Assembly: GCA_021234155.1 (NCBI GenBank)
Contig: JAJEKV010000250.1
Location: 62,001 to 126,000, forward strand
Reading direction: 5' to 3'
Length of the DNA stretch: 64,000 bases
Source of the DNA: Isoetes taiwanensis
Lineage: Eukaryota; Streptophyta; Lycopodiopsida; Isoetales; Isoetaceae
Below are positions 57,565-64,000 of the stretch, piece after piece. Under the pieces are notes generated by a model. The model saw only the letters and a list, made by a program, of their open reading frames with translations. It did no database searches and was not told the origin of the DNA. Made by a program: the position numbers and the translations under genes. Numbering within the stretch: position 1 is the stretch's first letter; the number at the start of each line of letters is the position of its first letter.

Positions 57565-59544
57565 AACTTTTTTGCATGCAATTTGTGCAATTTTTGTTTC
57601 ATCCTCCTCAATGGTTAAGATCAAGGGCTTACAAAAAAGCCCTCTGTTATTCAAAAAAAGATCCAGGGCTTTATAATGAAAGCCCTTTTCTCATAAAAAA
57701 AAAAACAAAAGCGTGAACCATTTCTAGGGTGAACCATTTCTAGGGTTTTTTCTTGTCTAAAAGATGATTTTGTTTACGAGGGACTAAGCGTGTTATGCAA
57801 AATGATGGATGTCGATTGCATCATAGTGTTGCAAAGCACTACGCCTATATCCTCGTGTAGGTCGGAGAAGCATATTTTCATTTTATTTCATCCATTACAT
57901 TACATTTTGATCTTGCGGCGGTGACCTACCAAAACGACCCATTGGGGCCGGGTGTTATATGAATCAAGCTGCTTGTGTTGGGCAATTGCTTGTGCATGTT
58001 GCTAATGGGATTGAAAGATGGATGATGCAAGTGGAGGTTTAGGCGGTCTTTGCAAAAGCGAGAAAGTCGGGTGCAATAGTAGAACATCTTTGCATGTGTT
58101 TGAATACCAGCGGCTCGGGTTTGATCGAAGCATCAAATCTGGCCGCAGCGCGGCGGCAAGCTGAAGCATTGAAAGGGATCGGGCCCTTTCGATGCTTTAT
58201 CTTTCATATAGCGGCAATGGGCAAGCCAAAACAAGGATTCGTTTTAGGCTGTTTTGCTAGAGGTTATGCTAAAGGGATGAAGCAGATGAGAAAGCAGCGG
58301 CAAAGGCGAGGTTCTCTTGTGCGTCTACAAATTATGGGGTCATTCGGGTTAGGGTTTGTGAATGGAAGAAATGATGAATCACAGACTGATAGGCTTCACA
58401 TGTATTTATGCTTGGGACTTTGTTTAATAATGATACGTGTTGGGATTTTATTCTCCTTGCTTGTCAGGTATCGGTAGTGACTCCCAAACCATGCTCATGA
58501 AATCTTAGGTGACATGAAAAATCTTAGCCAACTTGTTTTGGGGGGGTGTGTTTGGATTAGAACCATGCTCATGAAATCTTAAGGGCGACATGAAAAATCT
58601 TGGCCAGCTTGTTTTGGAAGGGAAGCTGGATTAGGTTGTTAGGTAGGCAAAGGGTGATCACTCACGGAACTTGAAGTTGCAACTTAAGTCGGGTAATTAA
58701 TCTTGCATGTAGTTTGCTCCCATTATCAAGCGAGCTTATTATCCATGTGTATTTTGGTTTAGCAAGACTTAAAAAAGCGGCGATGTTTTGTAGAAGTAAT
58801 AAGACGAGGAATGGCAAAGGGATTTGGATACTTGGCATATCTATCTACTTGGATACTTGAAGACTGATATTAATGGTAGTAGACTTATCTGACAGCAATT
58901 TAGAGTAGATGTAAAAAGTTGAATAGGTGGTACCTAGCGGGTCGCGGCGGTTTCCATGTTAGCGTCAATATCAAATTGAGAGAGCCTCTACTATATCTTT
59001 GCAATTATAATTAGACTATTTGAGAGATCAATCAAAGGCTTAGTTGCCCTTTTCTAATCGCATGCTAGTATAAAGCTGGAGAATTAAGTTGTGCATCTGC
59101 TCCAATTATAAACAAATGTAGATGAGATTGCGTACGTAGTATTTGTCCCTTTCATTTAGCATTAATATTTGAAGATTTTTGAATCAATCTGATAAACTAA
59201 TGCCTATTCAATAAGGTATGAAGGCTTCATTTCGGGTAAGATAGAATATCCATTCGAATTGGGTTCTTTGTGGTGGTGGTAGCTAGGCCTTACGAAGCCG
59301 AAATTGCTTGAAGATAGATTCCTTGGTAGGAAGTATTAGGGGCTGGAGCGGATCGATAGCACAGCGGAGATGGCTTAAATGCAAAGTTTTCTAAATGAAG
59401 GTGAAGCACATGTTGCAATTTCTTACATAAAAGCTTGTTGATAGGGGTTAAATCTGGGGACATTGGCATTGTTGCTCCATAAATTCAATCATCAATTCAA
59501 TCCATTTGCCATGGAAATAATTTGTTAGATCTTAGTGTCATTAT
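57565..59544. other. No assigned gene; one 127-codon open frame
   Basis: A plus-strand frame at 58094-58477 (ASNLAAARRQAEALKGIGPF, FVLGCFARGYAKGMKQMRKQ, a hydrophobic C-terminus) is open but unrecognised, with similar-looking sequence in nearby frames, so it may be part of a decayed gene. A doublet of GTGAACCATTTCTAGGGT lies at about 57714-57749. The rest is AT-rich without recognisable genes. Confidence 0.4.
58490..58630. repeat. Tandem duplication, ~70-bp period
   Basis: ACCATGCTCATGAAATCTTA, GACATGAAAAATCTT and CTTGTTTTGG occur in the same order in both copies, with small differences. Confidence 0.85.
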
Positions 59545-59639
59545 GCTTCTTAGTAATTAATATTTAGGCCCATAAAAAGTTTACCTATGTTTGCTTTAGT
59601 TAGGGTCGAAGGGCCAAATTTTCTTTAATATATAGCAAT

Positions 59640-60092
59640 CAACCGCGCAACTACCATTAATATTATTGACACAAACCATTGTATTTAACACATTTAAATT
59701 AAAATCCCCTTAAACCCCTTTGGTTTGGGTGCATATTCACACGGAGGGTTACATTAGGGCGTGAGAGCCCCAAAATATATTTACAATACATGTACAAAAT
59801 TAACACCATTAAGTACATTCTCTCAAACCTTATAGTATTTTGCAAACTTTAATATACGGTATACAAAAACTTGTACATACATACCCCACAAGCGAGGATC
59901 GTTATATGCGGTCAGATCTTGGAATAAAGGGCAAATATGCCCATCAGAGGCTCTCTCGTTGCGGGAGTAACCCCGTGTGAATGCACCCAAACCAAAGGGG
60001 TTTAAGGGGGATTTTAATTTAAATGTGTTAAATACAATGGTTTGTGTCAATAATATTAATGGTAGTTGCGTGTTGATTGCTTGAATTTGATA
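59640..60092. mobile_element. Foldback element F, copy 4
   Basis: Arms of about 110 bp (59630-59745 and 59968-60085) are reverse complements: CAACTACCATTAATATTATT, AACACATTTAAATTAAAATC and CCTTTGGTTTGGGTG. The arms are nearly identical over most of their length and lack the AACAACCAACACAT array of the 22- and 33-kb copies. The left flank (59545-59635) repeats, inverted, the right flank of copy 3. Confidence 0.8.
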
Positions 60093-60194
60093 GTTAGTAC
60101 CTTTTCAAATACTTTCCATTGGACATTGATAGACTTTTGCTTGTTCCTCTCTTTAGGACATGTTGGCAACCTGCAATACAAAAACAATAATGGC

Positions 60195-60530
60195 GGATGT
60201 ATCGATTCTGATAACTTTCCCAATTCAAAAAAAGCAGTCTAGACTCTAAGACTCCTTACAGCCACAACCTAATGGTTTTGCAAATGATTTTAATCTTGGC
60301 ATGAACTCAAAGGCTGAGAATATGTGGATTGATCGATTTGAAGTCTTGCATCGAGCTTGTTGAAAATGATCACCTCGGTAGGGTCAAGAATTGGTCAATG
60401 TCCCCTGGCGGAATCCAAGATTTTGCACATCACTCTAATAGGATAATTTTGGAATTCTATCACTGGATTAGACTCGACAACTCGTAGAATACACGCAAAC
60501 TTAGTGCTTCAAATAAAAGCAAGGCACAAT
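60195..60530 (+). repeat. Dispersed repeat Y, copy 2
   Basis: Direct copy of 54085-54420 with the same order of landmarks and scattered indels. It begins about 100 bp after foldback copy 4. Confidence 0.7.
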
Positions 60531-61649
60531 GTGATTTAATTCTACGGACTTAGTTATTTCAAGGTAGCGGACTTTGAAATTTTGAGAGAACATAAATCTG
60601 CGGGGCATGAACACTCAATCTTTTCACGTGTTTGAGTGAAGGCTGAGTATTCCTATCAGCGGGGACACTCACATACAACACGGACAAGATAACTCTGTTG
60701 AGGAAAAGATGACCAAGACTATCGGACGAGAAAGCAGGTTTAGATTAGATACTACTTAAAAGTAATGTACAAGCAAAAGGAAACCATACTTACTTCTTTA
60801 ACCCACACTTTGTACAAGTCGCATCAAACACACGTGCTTATGCCACTCTTCACTCTCATCCTTTTGGCACACCACCATTCTCCAATAATCACAATTGCAT
60901 TATCTTTACGCTCTTAGACATGCACCATGAGACATGCCCCATGGAGCTTATTTGATGTACTCCATGGAGCCTTACTATGAATTCCCACCACATACAAAAT
61001 GTCATTACGTAAGGTCTCGGGCTTCAACAATACTTGTCAAATTTTCTATTTATTTGATGATTAGCTACATCATAGATTTTGGATAACGAAATATATAGTG
61101 CAAAACTTTTAAGACCTACCTTCAAAATGTTTTCTGATTTTGCTCTCAGAGTCTCACATCACCATTATTTCTGCACAAACCTAAAATGGATGTCCATGGT
61201 ATTGCACCAGATTCAAATGGCATGCTAATAATGAGATAAATCTACTCCATCGGCTTCAATGCTCCCCAAAGATTGACCACTACTCCATTCAATGCTCTCC
61301 CAAAAGATTGACCATGGAATTATAATGATTCCAATTTAGTGTTTATACTACGATCTTTGACGATAGAAGGCATAAAGCAAAGCGTAAGAACCATCATCCA
61401 CCCGGACCACTACAAGCAACTAGGTTTGTAAGTATGCTACCAAATGAAATCTCATTTGGCATAAACCCTCTGATTACGCATTATTTGAAGTATCTTTAAC
61501 ACTTCTTCATGCCCATCTTTGAACATATATTGCAATCATGACATCAAGCAACAATATTCGGTATGCATTTTGTGAATACCCCTTGTGCATTTTTTCTAAG
61601 CTTCCACACTTTTAGTACATATTGATTAAAGAACTACCTCACATAATAT
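60531..61649. other. No recognised gene
   Basis: AT-rich sequence with only short frames. A doublet of CTCC(A)AAAGATTGACCA lies at 61264-61313. Nothing else was recognised. Confidence 0.5.
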
Positions 61650-62166
61650 CTAACTCAAATCTATGAATTGGGAACCACACCCCTTTCCATGCATTAAGCT
61701 AAAAGAACAACTTGGCCTCTTGACCGGACCATGATGGACATAAGCTGCAAGAATATTGTTCAGGTGAGGCAAGAGTCCTATCGGGCATAGAGTTAAAATG
61801 TTCAGCATTTGCCTCTTTGGATAACTCACTTTTGGGTGTATGCCATGATATAGCGATATAGCATTAGAAATAGCATTCTTGTTGGACTTTTGCTGAAATG
61901 ATTGAAGGACTTCATTAAGATGGCCATGTTGTGAAAATTGCAAAGCAAAGCATTCCATGAGACCACGATACATTTATGGCATATCTTGGAAAGAGCTCAA
62001 GAGCATTTTGAATTGTCCACTGGGCGCATAAAAGCGCAATTATAGCGTCAATAGAAGTTGAGGAGTTGAGAACTTGGATTAGTAAATCCGGGCATAGTAT
62101 GTCGTCGATTGGCGTAGTAATCGGCATTCTCTCAAAGGCGAGCATGCATGCATTGCATCGCGTCAA
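61650..62166 (-). pseudogene. PPR protein fragment, decayed
   Basis: Read from high to low coordinates: RCNACMLAFERMP and IQNALELFPRYAIN, then in another frame RGLMECFALQ and FSQHGHLNEVLQSFQQ, followed by LNNILAAYVHHGPVKRP. These follow the PPR motif pattern (ALELFxxMP...V.SWNALISGYAQHGHLNEALxxFQQM). At least one frameshift and several codon losses separate the pieces. The upstream end runs into the GCATGC-rich tandem duplication at 62.1 kb, which probably disrupted it. Confidence 0.6.
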
Positions 62167-62690
62167 GATGCATGCATCGCATGCGTTTTGAACCGATTCG
62201 TCGGGTTAGGCGTTTGCTACTTATTGCGAGTTCTTCATCGGCGTTTCATCGGCGCTTCCTCTTCTCGGCCGAGTACCTTATTCTCTTTGATTTGTTTCCA
62301 GGCGGGGGAGGGGCTTCTTCTGCTGGTTTGGCGTAATTGGCGTTGCTTTCTGCTGTCCTTTTCGGGCCTTTAGCCTTCATCCTATGACCTTCGTCCCTCG
62401 ATCCCTAGTTTGTTAAGGAAGTCCTTTGGTATTGAGCTTTGTTGGTTTCATGCGTCGCGGTGCAAAAGAATGTCGTCGATTCAGCGTTTAATCGGCATTC
62501 TTAACTCAATCTAGCATGCATGCATGCAATGCCATGCGTCGCATGCATGCATCGCATATGCGTTTTGGGCCGTTCATTCGGGTTGGGCGTTTGCTACTTA
62601 TTGTAGAGTTCTTCATCGGCGTTTCATCGGTAGCTTCCTCTTCTCGGTGATTACCTTATTCTCTTTGAACCCACCCTCCCCTTCTTTGTT
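62100..62690. repeat. Tandem duplication, ~371-bp period, with GCATGC clusters
   Basis: Copy one starts near 62100 (TGTCGTCGATTGGCGTAGTA) and copy two near 62471 (TGTCGTCGATTCAGCGTTTA). Both contain GCATGCATGCA clusters, GCGTTTGCTACTTATTG, TTCATCGGCGTTTCATCGG and CTTCCTCTTCTCGG. The second copy is truncated at about 62690. Confidence 0.85.
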
Positions 62691-62885
62691 TACTATATTT
62701 TGTACAAGTTACATTTTATCATGTTTTCCACCCGGTGGGTGATGCTTTTTCCACCCCAGCGGGTGATGCTATTCTTTGGTATGTTTCTCGTTTGTTGTTG
62801 GTGATGTGCGGTGCGGGTTGGTTGGCGCCATCCGTTTTGACTTCTCCATCATGGCGGGTTTTGGGGCGATTCTATGCCTAGCCCC

Positions 62886-62969
62886 CTTGCAGAAGGCTTA
62901 TCACTAGGGTTTTCCTCGAAAACCCGAAAGGGCGGGGTTTTTTAATCCCGGTGATAAGCTTTCGGCAGG
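62886..62969. repeat. Nested inverted repeat
   Basis: Outer arms at 62886-62904 and 62951-62969 (GCTTATCAC/GTGATAAGC core, 16 of 19 paired). Inside is a second hairpin, GGGTTTTCCTCGAAAACCC. The inner phrase is shared with the LINE 3' region near 24655, so it may be the 3' end of a related element. Confidence 0.7.
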
Positions 62970-63415
62970 TACATCAGCCACTCATCTATTAGCATTGTAT
63001 TTGTTTTTGGGGTCCAAATGTTATAATTGGATTTTCCCTTTATTTTTCGTGGGTAGTTCGCATGTGTGCGGCTATCCACTGTCCACCATTGTAGAAATCT
63101 GCTGAGATGAATGAGAAGCCTATCTATCGGGCGCTTTGTTGGTTTCATGCGAGTCGCAGTGCAAGAATAAACATACATAGAATAACGCTGCTCATGCCCT
63201 TTGAAATATCTGTTTCAAAGGTGTGAAAAGAACATAAATCTTCCATGGCCACAATCTATATAGTGATTTAACAAAACTATGATTTTATAACTTGCTAATA
63301 CAACATAGTAAGAAAGCCATCAACACCATAAAGAGCAATATAGAATAAATCCTGCTGCATACCTCAAGGTAGTTTACAACATCAAAGCATTTTATTCTCT
63401 ATGTGGTTTCCACAT
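62970..63415. other. No recognised gene
   Basis: Short frames only. The text around 63141-63160 (TGTTGGTTTCATGCGAGTCG) resembles 62440-62460, a further trace of the duplicated unit. Confidence 0.5.
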
Positions 63416-63945
63416 AAAGAATATCTAGCATTATAACGAGGGGTTTTTTTGTGATGTTTTCGCTTTTTGGCATGGTTTTCATATGATTTCCACGGGGGTA
63501 TTCCACGTGGACATACTAAGCGGTATTTCTAGAGTGCACCCATTTGTTAGCCATTGATTTTAAAGAAGAGGGAAAATCGTGTGGTTCTTGGGGCTTTTAT
63601 TGTTTGCATGTTTTTAGTTTAGGTTTCAAAAATAGCGTGGCAAGAAAGTAAAGTAGGGCAAAAAAATTTGTTTCTTTGGCAAGAAAATGGCCGGACAGAG
63701 CGGCTATGGTGGGCCGGGACGGAATGGGCCGCTACTTCTTTCTTCTCTTCTTTTCTCTTTCATATTCCTTCCCTCCCATTTTTTTTTCTTGCGGGGTGCG
63801 GTGATGCGGTCTTCTTTCTGGAAGGTACCGAGGCGGCTGCATGCGATTACTATGGCTTTGTTTTGTTTCTTCAAAAAGCAAGCGGTGATAGAAGCGCTTC
63901 AATGGGCTTCGACTTGGCGTGAGATGATGTTCACAAATGCAAATA
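63416..63945 (+). repeat. Dispersed repeat X, copy 2
   Basis: Inverted counterpart of 35245-35785. It begins ATATCTAGCATTATAACGAG and contains TTGTTAGCCATTGATTTTAA, GGCAAGAAAGTAAAGTAGGG, TTTGGCAAGAAAATGGCCGG and TTTCATATTCCTTCCCTCCC. The ATG at 63687 opens MAGQSGYGGPGRNGPLL, comparable with MAERTDYGGGF in copy 1. The 3' end of X may lie beyond the window. A gene 5' end captured by a transposon is one explanation. Confidence 0.7.
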
Positions 63946-64000
63946 CCACATCTACTTGAAGATCAAGATTGAAACCTAAAAAAGGAAAAACAAAAGGAGA

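Overview
The window is nuclear DNA of a land plant. The evidence is GT-AG spliced exons of a RIO1 kinase, fragments of plant-type families (L-type lectin receptor kinase, PPR proteins, an ABCB transporter), a Ty3/gypsy element whose primer-binding site resembles the tRNA-Asp type, plant LINEs and a hAT element. The style of the PPR and LINE fragments and the very high transposon load suggest a large-genome seed-free plant such as a fern. That is an inference and the species cannot be fixed from sequence alone.

Only one gene looks functional: the 3' part of RIO1 (269-1731, plus strand), whose 5' exons lie left of the window. Its seven visible exons keep one reading frame and have clean splice sites, so the heavy damage elsewhere is more likely genuine decay than sequencing error.

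Layout. 1.7-9.6 kb: AT-rich intergenic DNA with a perfect 26-bp hairpin, A-rich runs and small tandem duplications. 9.6-11 kb: a decayed LINE ORF1 (minus). 14.1-16.4 kb: a decayed hAT transposase (plus). 16.7-21 kb: foldback structures, a solo-LTR-like repeat, a PPR scrap and a small MITE-like element. 21.3-33.8 kb: two direct copies of a ~0.9-kb repeat with long-armed foldback elements, two LINE pol fragments, and an L-type lectin receptor kinase pseudogene (28.9-30.4 kb). 34.1-34.8 kb: exons of an ABCB transporter pseudogene (minus). 36.5-45.8 kb: a near-complete but broken Ty3/gypsy retrotransposon with both LTRs, gag, protease, RT, RNase H, integrase and an extra coiled-coil ORF. 46.1-47.4 kb: a minisatellite. 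47.5-55 kb: unrecognised gene-like remnants, a duplicated receptor-kinase tail and an FCP1-like phosphatase pseudogene. 55.8-57.4 kb: remnant of a little-described transposase-like family with SDG and HGKG motifs (minus). 57.4-64 kb: dispersed repeats, another foldback element, a PPR pseudogene and tandem duplications.

No operon, CRISPR array, rRNA or tRNA gene was seen, and the parts do not form a pathway. The most notable items are the SDG/HGKG remnant, the foldback family with internally repetitive arms, the minisatellite built on a palindromic core, and the perfect hairpin just downstream of RIO1.
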